A stretch of 64,000 bases of DNA from Beaufortia kweichowensis (Eukaryota; Chordata; Actinopteri; Cypriniformes; Gastromyzontidae), in contig CM032801.1 in the NCBI GenBank assembly GCA_019155185.1, positions 5,385,351 through 5,449,350 on the forward strand, written 5' to 3'. The position numbers were made by a program, and so were the translations under genes. Below the pieces are notes generated by a model that was given only the letters and a program-made list of their open reading frames with translations, searched no databases and was not told the DNA's origin. Shown here piece after piece: positions 39,001 to 52,800 of the stretch (its first letter is position 1; every line of letters starts with the position of its first letter).

Positions 39001-42000
39001 GAAGCACACGCACCACCTGCAGAACAAAACCAAACGACCTCCAAATATCCACTGGGCTTTGTTTACTCTTTTATTCTGAAGAGAGATCATAACATTTCTT
39101 TAGCATCTCAACAATGTAACAAGATGTCCCACCTTGTAGTTGAGCTCCTCTGAGACCTGAAGGACCAATGCGTTCCTCTGATGTCTTCTCTTCAGCTCAT
39201 CCCACAGAACCTCCAGCTCACTCAGAAACTCCTGGATCCTGATGCTGCCTGGATGTTCAGCTTTCACCAGACTGTGACCCTCCTGGAATAAAATAGGAGT
39301 TTTAAATCAAATGCAAAGCTAAGCTACTCATAAGGTGAAGTAGTTAACCTGTTAACTGTCACCTTCCAATAGGAAGGTGAGGAACACATATTAATGTAAG
39401 GAACACTTACATTAATATTTCATAGTTGAATTATAATCTAAACTATATATTGATGGAAAGGTCTAAGACTCAATAATAAATTGATGATATTTGATCATAA
39501 TTATTAACAATGTTAATATTATATTATTTAAAAAAATACCTAAAATTAAAAAATATATTCTATTTAAAATGTAAAAAACATTAGTTTGGATAGCGCATTT
39601 TTGTTTGTATGCTCAATATGTGCAGTGACAGTTGGTTAAACTGTAAGGATCTCCAATCAGGCATTATATTGAGTTACTGTTTTTCAACAATAAATTATAG
39701 CAGTATTTCTTTAGCACCAAAATAATACATCAATTAAAGTGATAAACAGAGTTAGCAAACACAAGCATTAACACCTAAATAAATCTAAACACCTTAAGTT
39801 AAATGACTGAATTAAAAGAATCATGATAAACAGCTATTTTTTAATAAAAATACATTTTTGCTACAGAAACAAAGCACAAGGACTTTTGGGAACAGTTCTG
39901 ATCACAGGGTCAAAACTATTTATCTAATCAGTTTACAGTGTTTGACTCTGGTCACTCGGTCTGTACCGCTGCATACACAATACAAAGTGACAAAAAACAG
40001 TGACAGTGTTTTGTCATGCTACTATAAACCACTACTTGTTGGGAAACTGAAAAAGATACACTGTTTTTAAAATCTCTGCTTCATGCAATAAGCTAAACAT
40101 GGCAAGTTTTTATGGCCTTCTGGGTTAATTTTTATACAAAAACAACTCAATGCAAGTGTTCAAAACAACACAAGGCACACATACAGTTAGCTAGAGACGA
40201 AAACCATACACACACACAGTTTTGGCTCACCTTCATGACCAGTTCTATTCTGGCTCTGTTGGACAGGATGTCCTGGTCCAGCGAGGCCTGACGCCTCTTG
40301 GCTGCTTCAAAACCGTGTGCACCAGACAAGTTGCAAACTTGAGTGGCCATAGCAACACTTTCCTTGAGCCAGGAGAGAGTCTGTGGAGAACACAAGGGTT
40401 ACATGAAATAACTCACATTCCATCAAAACCAAGTCAGCGGCCTTGCTGTCCACTTTCTACATAGACATACACGTCACGTGAGTCTACGATGATTTATAAT
40501 GCTGTCTGTGTAGACGGCTTACAAGGTTTTGAAACAGAGCCGGGGCAATTTCTAATTTCGACTTGGCAGGCTTTCGAATCGCTGGCTACTCAGGCCAGAC
40601 TGGGTTCAGAACCCGTCGGCTGGGTTTTCAATCCAGAACAATTCCTGGAAGTCAGTCGCACACCAGCGGAGGCCGACCCTGGTGTCAAACAAACATGTAA
40701 TCCTAAAGCACTTAGCAATAAGCTATCTATCAATCTTTCATAAGTTTATTTTGGAGGAATCCAAGCGTTTGGCTGAGTTTAGTGTAAGTCAGCTGAAGCA
40801 CAGGAACACGAGGCTGCTGATGTTCGCTGAAAGATCATGTTAATTTCCCCGTTCTCTGGCCGATTGGACACAGTTGCAGCTTCACTGCATAAATGGTTGT
40901 ATAAGAGTTGTGTAATGGTTAAGTAATAAATGGGCACCTTGTCTGCAGACGCTGTGAACTTCTGGAGCTGTGTGTGGAGAACCGGGTGGCCCCTGGATTC
41001 AGATCTCGACGGGTTCCTGCTGTAAATCACAACACGGACATCCATTTAACATTTTCAGTTTTACTCATTTACATGTGTGAGAATACGTATCCAGAAAAGA
41101 AAAACACAAATTTAAGGATTGTGGTTCCAATTCCAGTCTTAATGAGTCCATTAAGGATTTGTTTTAGTGTTTCAAGAATAACTGGTCCCAATTGAGAGTT
41201 TGGAACTTTTTTACACTTTTACTGGATTTTGGGGGTAAAAAATAAATCTGAAATCAGTTATTGAGCAAGTACATAAAAAATCAGTGTTCCAACTGTCTCC
41301 TTAACTTACCCTGATTCACAACAGTAAACTCATGATTTATAAGGGTATGAAATTAAGTCAGTTTAACCACGTTAAAATATGTTCATAAAGTAACCTGCAA
41401 TTTTATGTTTCAAACAGTGATGACAATAGAGAGTCAAAAGTTACAGATTGTGGTCAAGAACCTATTCTGTGTGAATCATCACAGTTATGATTCATTGATT
41501 CAAAATCAAAGGTCATTCACCTTTCAGTGGACGCCTGGAGTCGGACGATAATATCGCTGGCACATGTACGGACGGAGTTCTCTTCTGCAGGCTGTTGCAG
41601 ATCATCTTGGCTGTCCGAAGGCTTTCTACAGCGCTCAATGTCTCTCCCACCCTGCAGAGAAAAACACAAATTGCACAATTATCCAGGTTGCACACAACCT
41701 GCACACAAACATGGTGGTCCTTATTCACATTGACGCATCACTTTCTACCCTTAACTGAACCGTTGGCATGCTAACCCAAACTGAATGTCAGCGTGCGGTC
41801 GGAGGTGTGGACAGTGTGGATGTAATCCCAGAAAAGAACTTTTTTCTGGAAAGTTACTGTAACAAGCTCTGTTAAACTGGGTCCAGTGCCACAGGAGAAG
41901 GCCAGCACAGGAAAATAATTATTCTCTCACTCGCCATCAATGTCTTGCACACAAGGTCACAAACTCACCTCGGCTGTAATGCTTTTAACGGACATGACAT

Positions 42001-43747
42001 CAACTATGTAGAAATAAATGAGGCCTCTTTGGACACGGCACACGCTCTTGGAGAATCAAATACATTTTACACAGACATGCTTGGAGGGGCTGCTGTTTTA
42101 AAGACCCGGATAAGTGGACAATTATGGTTTACACATACTTAAACTTCACCCAAAACAGAACATTCTGTCATCTGGTACTCTCCTTCATGTCGTTCAAACC
42201 CATATGACTTTCTTTTTATCTCTTTGTACCACAAAAGGTGTAAGGTAAAATATTGATGCTGTTCATTAATGAGGAAAAAACCAAACAGAAAGAGCTCCAT
42301 ACGACACATGCGTTACTTTCAAAGACTTTTAAAATCATACAATAACTTTTCAGATATTATGTGTCTTAAGAAGAATTCTGTCATTGATAGCAACTGCTTA
42401 CATCACATGATTGGTGTTTTAAGTGAAAAATAAAAGCTCTTCTAACACAAAAAACTGGAAAAGAATATATCATTATAATCATTATAATGTGGCAGATCCT
42501 TTTACCCTGTACACAAACAGATAACATATTTAATATTTCCTAAACAAGTTCAAAGGCTACAATAAACAAATTCATAAATGTATTACATATTTAAGTATCC
42601 AACTGATAAACCAACTAACAAATCGAGCAGACACATAAATTTCTTTTGATAAAGTTAAAGTTAACAACTCTGGCTGATAAATGAAGTGAATCTGGCCGAA
42701 TGCAGGCGTTTATAACAGAGCTTTATGGCAGCAAATGAATCTGAGCATGGCATTCTCTGAATATGAGCTCAGGAGAAATGAGTCAGATTTTAGAAGAAAG
42801 AAATGTCTGACGCCTGAGAGAAAGACAGAAAGTTGCCTGAGAAAGAGCCATTTGGAGAAAGCAGCAAATTTATGAGGCTTAATAGCATTTATAAACATGC
42901 CAGTCAAAAAGTTGAAGCCTCGAGTTTAATCGCACAGTGGCACGAGACTGTTTGTGAGTGTGAATGGTGAGAAGTGAGCAAGTGTTCATCACGTCATATC
43001 AAATACTGAATATTGACAAGTACTTCAATAGTCAAGTTACTGCAATACACTACAAACAACTCAGGAAAAATGTACCTGTTTTGGATCAGTATGAGACCAT
43101 CAGCATATCCACTATAGCATGAAAGAGGCAAATTTATTAATAAACTGCATTAATGTACCGAGATATATAATGTAGAAGTCAAATTTAGGTTCATGTCATT
43201 AATAATAAATATTTAATGGCAAAACTGTGGGCTTGTTTTTTATCTAACATGTTTGTCAGTATGTCTTATAATATCGGCCTGTTGAATGTTAATGATTAAT
43301 AATTAAGAAAAACATGATCTATATTAATGTAATAAGTGAGCAAGTGACAAATATTATTTTTGGCCAATAGTTGTTTTGTTAAATTGTTGTTTTGCATCCC
43401 AATATAATAAGAAATTTATTTTTCAATACAGTTTTAATAATCAATGTAATGAAGGTGAAATCATTAAACAGATGCATATATATTTATTATAAATAATGAA
43501 ATACTGCAAGTCTAAATTATTCCTGTCTAAGCAAACAATATGAATTTAAAGTCCATAACATAGCATTTGTTTGCAGAAGCCAGCGCTGAAACAAGTAGTG
43601 TTACTGGAAAACTCTTCAAATGTTTAAATCAAGTACTCATAAAGTAATTTTACTTAGTTAATCCCAACCATAGTTTTCTGAGCCCATTCAGTTCCCAGCG
43701 CTGGAAACACTTGAGTATTCCATTAGCTCTTTCTCTCTACTGCTACA

Positions 43748-43804
<57 letters not shown>

Positions 43805-46800
43805 ATTCAAGACCATTGTTTCAGTGTAAAGTTGTGGAGTGATGTCAGCCAAGAGCCCTCATAGACCCGCTCCATATGGATCATGTGCCTGCAGCATCTG
43901 GGAGCCATTAGCCAGAGAAACGGGCCTCAGCGTCGTTTACCTCATGTTACTGGCTACACATGTTCATACAAACATACACGGCATAAGCGAGATGCTGTTC
44001 CTAACTGTGTGTATAAATATCAAAACATTTAACATTTAACGCTTGCAAAAAAAGATTATGGTGTTTAACCACCAGGTCCAGTAGTTTAAAAGACGATGTT
44101 TTGCTCGTTTTAAAAGACTTTTATGACCAACTACTCTATGTAAGTACGTTAACACAAACGCTTAAAATATATATCTATATAACTAATCTGGTCGCCATAG
44201 CAGTACTATATGCTGACTATTGAGTATGTTTCAGGCCTAAGCTGAGTCAGGCTATTGTGTGAACGCAGACACATCCATCACTACACCCGCCCGTGTGTCA
44301 TTTCCAGGGCTCTCCACCTCTGACAGCTGCTGCCTGTACATCACGACCTTAAAAACCATCATCATCTCAACACCCTGTGGGTGGAGTCTGAGAGAGGCGG
44401 TTTGGGCTGATGGCAGAATCTGGCATTCTTCAAGTCCTGGGGATTTGTGGGTTCATTGTGTCCTAGTAAAAGTTTCTATAAAGGGTAATGAGCACAGATC
44501 TTATATATACGATGCACCCAGGTGACGTCGGGTGCCGCCGCAGATACAAGCATTCATTGTTATAAATCTGCCAGTGACGCTGACAGATGTGGCAGCAGTA
44601 CAAAAGCCAGAGAAACACCTGATGCAAAGCTTATATTGGAAGCTGTTAAACAGTTAGCTTGTGTCGACAGTCATGGAATCATGTCCAACAGTCTAACTAA
44701 CATACTCTTATAAAAAGTACTGTAATGGCACTGTGATAGTATGGTACATGTTTAAGAGATCCACACTACCAAAAAGCACTATTGTATTACCATTTCTGCA
44801 CATCAATGTAATGCAAAATAATGAGAAGTAACCCGTTTAATAATGTCCAGAAATAAATCCAAGATAATCAGAGCATCATGCACATGGCACACACTGAACC
44901 CTCTCTTTACTGCTAATGGACCATAATATGGTTTATGTTAATGTTTTATTAATCCAATGAGTGCTTCCTGCAACTGAAGCAAGCCCAAAAAAATGTTATT
45001 TCAGCCATAATACCAGCGGATATGAAAACTTAGAGATTTGGGAGTTATAAGAGAGAATATTGTTTATCCTGGCTGCCAGTTTTTGCCCACACCACACAAT
45101 CATATGGAAACGTCTGGATAAGTCCTGCCAGGGTCAATAATAAAACTTTGAAAGACTCTTCCTGAAAGTGCCGTATCACAACCAGAGCTTTGTTGGACAA
45201 AAAGGGTGTCATAAAATAAATGAGTGAGAAATCATCTCATCCTGTCCTACCAGCAGAAATGGAGAAGCCACGTTGAGTCATCCTAAATAACGTGTAATCG
45301 ATCACGTTAAAGTCAAACTACACCATCAGCGATTGCTTTCGTTTGGCCATATAGAAAAGAGACTTAGAGTTAAACATTATTTACAAAGGTCCACTGCTCA
45401 TGTTCACTGTTGTGTCATTTGCGAATGTTTACTCGAGTCGTACAGAAGGACATTTTGTGTCATTTTAACATTTATGTTCAGCAAGAAAAAGAAGAAAATG
45501 ATCAAACACGAACAAAGCGTGACATGAGAAGCAAACAGAAGCAAAGCTGCATACCGTAAACCCCTTCAGACGATTCTGTTCCTCTTTCACCTCTTTTCCC
45601 ATAATTGTGCCTGGGTCTGTTCCCACGCTGCCGGGCGGCTCTTGGCTCGGGGTTTGGGGGTCATAGCCTTCCCTGGTTAATAAGGGGGTGGAGGGCAGCT
45701 GAGCCGCCTTTTCATTCCTACAAACACAAACACATTAAAAAATCTGCCAACTGGACTGAAGACACAGAAGCTTGATCTCTAACTCTAATTATGTGAATGA
45801 TTCTCATTTGCTGTTTGACTGCGATATACCACGATATGTTGCACATCTGGTTCCTGCAACTTCTGAAATTAAGCAACGTTTTAAAAGCCACTCAGATGAA
45901 TGTTGAAATGCACAACGTCATGTCTTAAAATAAATATTCGCGTGGGAATAACCAGATTCCAGGATGAAATGGATGACAGACAAACAAGCGTTTCAAAAAG
46001 CATGTCTTCTGTTAGCAACACTATTTCTCAGTCGGAATCAGGGAATCCTGCCACTTTTAAATCTCAAATGAAAACTTAAATCAACACAGAAGCTTTAGAC
46101 AGTTTAACTGGAATCGATAAGTCAATGAATTACAACATACAGACAAACAAAAGTGCAGGTAACCGTTGTTAAAAACAAAATCTGACATCAAAGCGCTTGT
46201 TTGGAGTCTACTATTTCAAAACATTACAATCTGGGGAAAATATTCAGATCGGTAATTGCTGACATTATGAAACGAAACAGAAATCTTTTATATGCGTCTA
46301 ATTATCATTTGGAAGCGGTTTTCCTGGCCGTGCCTGGTGTGGTTGGTGGTGAGGAACACAAATACAACACAAACAGAATTGTGGAAACAGCCTTCAGCCC
46401 TGTGGAAAACCCGTTGTTTGCCCATTAAGGAGGGAAATGGCTCGTGTCCCTACAAGGACACCGTAGGGGCTTTTTATGTGGTTTTTAAATACGGAGGCTT
46501 GAGTTACCTGACAGTCTTCTGGAGGAGAGCCCAGCAGTCTTTTATCTCACTCTGCTTCTGTGTGACTCTGACCGCCAGCTCTGGGTGCAGGTTGGAGAGC
46601 TGAGACACGGTTACATCAAGCATCTGAAACCACAGAGACAAAAAACACGACGGATAGGAAAACAAACAAAGCGGTCAGAAGGCTATTTGACGGAGATTTA
46701 GACTATGACTTCACACATTCAGGGGTCAGCGGCCGTGCTGAGTTCAAAGTAAAGCTTGCAGCTTTTTGGATCACACACCATGATTTGGCTGGCAATGTCC

Positions 46801-49800
46801 CGAATCTCCCCTGCTCTGCTGTTTTCCATGCCGTTGCTTCGGGAGAGGATTTTTCTCTGGATGAAACGTTAAAAAGGAAAGCAATCCATAAATAACCTTC
46901 TTTGATTACAACAGAATGTCAACGTACAAAAGCAGTAGTGCGAATACAATTCTTGTCAAGGGACAGGTCAAAACAAAGACACAGACAGAGTTTGAACATA
47001 AGAATATTAATTACCATGTTGTTGATGGAGCAGATAATGTTATCAGCCTGCTGGTAGAAGGAGGAAACTTCCAGAGCCAGCTGAAGATTTTCATGATAGT
47101 CCTTTAAGTGCGACTGAGCCTTCAGCCACCTGGGCAATTGACAAATACAAATAACAGGAATGAAAAACATGAGCATAAGTTACCTCGTCTGTGAAATCTT
47201 ATATTCTGGTTATGAGATCAGCAGCAGTAAAGTTGTCATAGCAATAAAAATAATAAATATGTTATTTATTATTATTGCTGTAAATGCTCTAAATACACAC
47301 AAAAATTCATTTAAAATATGATAAATACTGAAACTAATTTTTAATTTATTAATTTGCACAATACAGTATCAGAAGTTTCAATCTGGGATGTAGCTTTACT
47401 TGCTCAATATTAAAGATATCGAAGTTATATTTTCACTGAATGTTCTTTGCATTATAGTGGGATGATTTTAAGTAATTCGCAAAAAAAAGTACATTACTAT
47501 ACAGTTGCTAAGGTGTTCTGAGTGGTTGGCTAAAGCCTTCGGGATCTTCTCTTTTTTTAATCGGATTACTAAGAAAAGTAGCAGCACACCTCTCCTTAAC
47601 ACACGATTTAATGCATCATCAATGAGGGTGTGGGATGAGTTAAACGTTTAAAAGTAATCTCCAATTCTAAGCATTAAAAACAGTAAAAATTAGCGGTGCT
47701 AAATACTTTAATCCTACACGGTATTAAATAAAAAATATGTTATATAAGTCACATGACACGCTAACTTCATTAAGATCAATAGACAGTTTTAATAGCTGTG
47801 AAAGGCAATAATTAAAACCACTAACATTTTATTGATGTGTTTTCTCCGGGTGGAGATGGTCTTTCCGTCCGTCTTCCCCTGTTTTTCCAGTCTGAGGGCC
47901 ATATGATTGATGTCCTCGTGCAGATTGCGATAGAGTTGCTCATCCTAAAAGACAGTCAAAGTAACTAATTTCCTGAGTGGTAACCATCTCAAATTTAACC
48001 AAACCACATTATATAGGGTAATGGAATCACATTTTTGGCATTAATCTAACATAAGTCATAATACAACTGGTTTCCACAGTCAGACAAATTGAGAACATCG
48101 TGTTCACTCAATGACACCTGTGAATAATAAGTAGCAAACAATGAAGAGACCCCTAGACGCATGGATCAGACACTTGCTTATATACAGGTAAACAATGATA
48201 GTATATTAGCAAACGACTGAAAAAACAGATTGTTTAAAGCAAACATCAGTTTTCTCTTATCACAAAGCCTGCTGTGAACTGTTGTTTGAAAGCACCCACC
48301 TGTTTCAAATCTAAGATCCTCCTGGTAAGCTGCATCTTGTCAATGTTTTCCCCGAGGATGTTATTGAGTGTTCGTTCCTCTTCCTGTTGACACACATAAA
48401 AGCTTTACGGCTCTGAATTGTTGCAGCCCTGTGACTGTTTTCTTTGAATATTGCTACTGTTGTTCTAAATGAGTCTGGCTACCATGGTGAGATTAAAAAC
48501 AGAACAGATGTCTTCAGTACCACAAAGCAGTCTGAAGATTAATGACTGAATGAAAACAATAAGCAATGATATTCACATTAAAGGGATAGTTCACCCAAAA
48601 ATAAAAATCATGTCATCATTTCTTCACCCTCTTGTCATTCAAACCCTGTATATGATTCTTTCTTTTGTGGAACATAACAAGATATTTTGCAAAACGCTTC
48701 TATTGTACCTTGTGTCCACACTATGAAAGTGAATGGGTGCCAGTTATCAACCTTTTGCAAAATATCTTCTTCTATGTTCTGCTGAAGACATGACGTGAGA
48801 GAGAGTTTTATTTTTGGGTGAACTATTCCTTTAACAAAACCTCACAGGAAAACAAGAATTTTCATTGATTTCAAAACCTGCATGTCCTTTTATCTTGCAA
48901 TAATTTCAGAAATTTGTCCATATACAAAAAAATCTAAAAATATTTTTAAAATAAATGACTTGTTGATTACAGTATCAGTTTAAATCTATATTAAAATAAC
49001 CATAAATCATCTTTAAACTATTTAAACCCTAAAATGACTTGTTTTTAACCTTCTCTTTGATCCAAGCTTCCAGACGGTCCACCTTCATGTTAAACTCCTG
49101 CAGACTCTTAGCTCCGCCCATCGCTTTGATTTGATTGGCAGTTGTCTGTTTGAGCGTGGTCCACTGGTCCCGGAGCTGAGCCAAACGTTTCTTCACCAGG
49201 TCAGACGTCGGGTTAAGTTTGCACATTAGTTGCTCGCCCATCTGCACAAACATTTAGTAGCATGAGATGAGTGTGTGGCACTACGAAAAACTTTCTGTTT
49301 GCTAAAACAACTGATGATCGTATCAACGGGGACTTAAAATAAACCCAGCACTTCCTTCCCACTGTCAGGAAACCACCAGAGATGCATGTCAGTAGAGACA
49401 CATTATCTGACCCCTTTCTAAAGAGACAGTGGACAAATTTAGCATTTGCGTTGGGAAAACATGGCACGACTTGGGAAAGTTCTCTGTAATGCTCAAGAGC
49501 TGGAACTGTCACAGAAAGCTTACTGGAGAGATTTGAATAATTACGTTTCGACTAGTCGGCATTAAAAAGATGTTATGATTGTTGCCATAACAATTTGTAA
49601 ATGTTTTGCTATTTATTTCCAGTGGGGAGGATGACCTCTATTATTGCTTGCATGTTGAAACCTGTCAAAGTTATAAGATGATTCATCAATCTGTTAATGT
49701 CCTAATGAAGGGAGTAATTCATGCATTTATTCACCCTCGTGTTGTTCAAAACCTGTATATGACTCTTTCTTATATATTTCTTATATAAAAGAAAGTCAAT

Positions 49801-52800
49801 GTGGCTTAATTTATGTTTGATTACCAATATTCTTTTGTGTTCTGCAGAAGAATGAAAGTCATACAGGTGTGAAATGACATGAGAATGAATAAATGACAAA
49901 AAAATACTTGGGTGAACTATCCCTTGAAGATTTATCTCTAAGCCTCACCTGGTTGAGCTGTATAAGAGTGTTCTCAAAGTCTTTTAAATCTCTCTGAAGG
50001 GTTTGACATGCTTCATCCCAGTCTTTCAGGAGACATCTCTGGACATTACTGCTGTCTCTCAGGTCCCGTAACTTTCCTCTGATCCACGTCTCAGCCTGTG
50101 GGACACAAGAAAAGAGTTTACTAGTTCATAATACATAATGCTGCCTAGCTTTGGAAACAGCCTGAAGTGTGTTTTAAAGTGTGAAGTCTGTTATGCCAAT
50201 TATATGCAAAATTACCAATCAGGATGTTAGTAAATGCGTTTCATCCTGTTTTTCGGATTTTATTGTTGATTTTGAAACATGAACACATGTTGAGACACTT
50301 AAGGCCCATTATACACTCACTTAGGTTTTTTTAGGGAACTCTCTGGAAATGCAATATTGAGGAAATAGATTTAAACTGTTTTTTATAGTTTATGTGTAAA
50401 GTCAACATCGCTCTCTATTAAAGCACTTCTTAGTAAGTGAATCTCTGCTGTTATTGCATGTTTTTTGAAGAAAACAGCCATTACGTGCGGCCTCGACTTA
50501 CAGCAACACTTCAGAATTATCATCAGGAGACTGCTCACTGTTTCTCAAATATCATGTTATTTGCAGCAAAAGTTTCTTTTGGCGGCGGCGTACAGATCAC
50601 TGAATAAAGCTTTTGAAACCACCATTTCTGGCTACGCTTGCACTGTGCGAATAGAAAACAGGTGGCCAAGTGGAAATAGATCCAGGACATGTTTATTTGG
50701 TATGAACACAATGTATGACCACTGGCGGTCTTCAAAAAGCCCACCCACATCACGCAGTATGAAAAGACTACTAAACGAAGTTGTCATTTCTTCAAGACTA
50801 AACTCAGCGGTTCGGATGTGATCTCCAAACCCAATAAAGCCAACATGCGTCTGAGATTACTGGGCAAAATATAAGGAGACAGCCTAGGAAAATTAGACGT
50901 GCTTTCCACGGCAGGCATCATTATTACCGTGGCTCGGGTACATGGGAGGGATCTGAACAAATCTCTCACCCTTGTCCCATTCTGTTTGCGTTACGGACAC
51001 GAATGATCCCCAGATCATGTGCTGTGTAGATACTTTTTAAAGCGATTTACAATTTTGCATGGCAGACAACAAAACAGACAATAAAATAAGCATATGCTTA
51101 CATTTCATAAAAGCTATTTTGACATGGACCAGTACGTAACAACCTAGCAACCAGACCACTGACAACTTTCTTAACCACTTTCTATAAAATTTAACTTAAT
51201 TCTTGGAGATTTAACAAAGATATCAACAAGATTTTTAAAGACAAATACCTCTCACTTCAAAACACATTTGCACTGCTGTACTCGACTACAGAGACAAAAG
51301 AGACGCACATAAAAACAACGCACCGCCACACTGCCTGGCAAGATCTCACATAGCAGATAAAAAATAATATGATGTCATGTCTAATAAAAGATCAGTCATT
51401 ATTTTTAATGGTTTCCCACAGCCTCAAAGGTATTTCTATTTTCAAGGCCTGTGTAAACAGCTCTATCGCTTCGTTTCTACCCCACAGTGCTGATTTCTGA
51501 GAAAACCATGACATCATACAGGATATTTAATGCCTTTGTGTCTTCCATTTCCCCTTAAACAATAGTCTATTTTTCAAAAATAACACTCTTTAAATCATTT
51601 GCCTGGTGAAATATTACTAATATAAATGCTGTAAGGGCAACTGAGGTCTCTAGGTTTTCCAGGTGGAATTCAGACTTCCTGCTTTGACCGCACACGCTTT
51701 GTTGAGCAGAGAACAGACTTCCACCTGGCAGACGATAAATCAAGCAAAAATCCTAAGTTGAAAGAGGGATGTGAGCCATATCTTCAATATCTCAGAGAAT
51801 TTGGTTGGCATCTGTTGACTCAGACCAGTAACCACCCAGGATGTCCTAGCAACAAACTGGAAAACACCGTTTATAGGATGCTTATAAAGACGCTTATAAA
51901 AACGCTGGAAGCGTTCTTAAATTTAATCTATTACTTTCATTTTTTAAACTAAAGCATATTTTCATTTTCTGAACTCCATAATGCTGCACCAACATCATTT
52001 AACTAGGCTATTAAACAACTAAATCGCTATAAATGTTTTACTATTTCTCATTTGTAGGTCACCTGGGATTAAAGCGTCTCCTATATGAATAAATGTAAAT
52101 GTAAATAGAGACATAGAAGCTTTGCCCAACACATCAGTTTGGTAGTAAATGTAAATACATGCCCAAAGGCTATTTCCTAAAAATACATGCAAATGTCATT
52201 ATAAAACAGGTAAAACCCAGCAGTTCTTCAGCCTATTAACATTAATGATGTGCCCTGCCGGCCACTTTATTTTTGCAAAGTAAATCTCACTGCTACATGA
52301 ACTGCTGACAGTCGTAGCAGAACGCAGCAGCTGTGTCCAGTGTTTTAGAAGCAAACATCCCCAAATGCCCCTGTCAGAGCGAGCGTGGCAATGAGATAAC
52401 GTGATCGCTAGCACGGCTCGGTTTAGTCTCCGAAGGCCAGAGGCGTGAACAGACAGGGCCAAACAATGATCTCATCCTAAAATAATTGCTCCTCTTGTGG
52501 CCCTCCCCTCCCGTTCCCCTTATGCTGCCCGCCCTCCAACATCAGACACAAAGAATGAGAGAAAAGAGCTAAACGCTTACAACCAGGTCAAAGGGCCAGA
52601 ACGGTCTGTTTCCACATTTATCTCGATTGCTTTTTCTCTGTCAACTGCGAGTGTAATTTTCCACATTAGTGATATAAGCGCTGAATCAATTGATGACTTT
52701 TGGCATCAGAGGATGAGCTGGAAAGAATCAAAGTGACTTACAGTATGCAGGTCAAGAGAAACACAATCATGTTCTTGTTCACAGCAATGAAAATATACTA

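Larger units (their letters stand above)
34845..50095 (-). other. Spectrin-repeat block of the spectrin-like gene (coding exons 5-24)
   Basis: Exons 5-11 encode helical, Trp-anchored repeats such as AETWIRGKLRDL, LAQLRDQWTTLKQ, RRKHINKMWLKAQ and FYQQADNIICSIN. Exons 12-14 (45,717-40,938) are a Pro/Ser-rich linker. Exons 15-23 resume with TLSWLKESVAMATQV, SELEVLWDELKRRHQRN, LEVWLEAVELSIRQA, LHAWDELGKSV, YLAMISWTEDTRS and MLGWIRVHWRAQK. The Trp spacing and heptad leucines fit roughly six to eight spectrin repeats over about 900 residues. Exon 24 is a Ser/Pro-rich exit segment. Confidence 0.85.

Noticed and set aside
43752..43804. (CT)n tract in intron 12 as a possible splice acceptor
   Set aside because: It lies on the plus strand, opposite to the gene, and no exon follows it on that strand.
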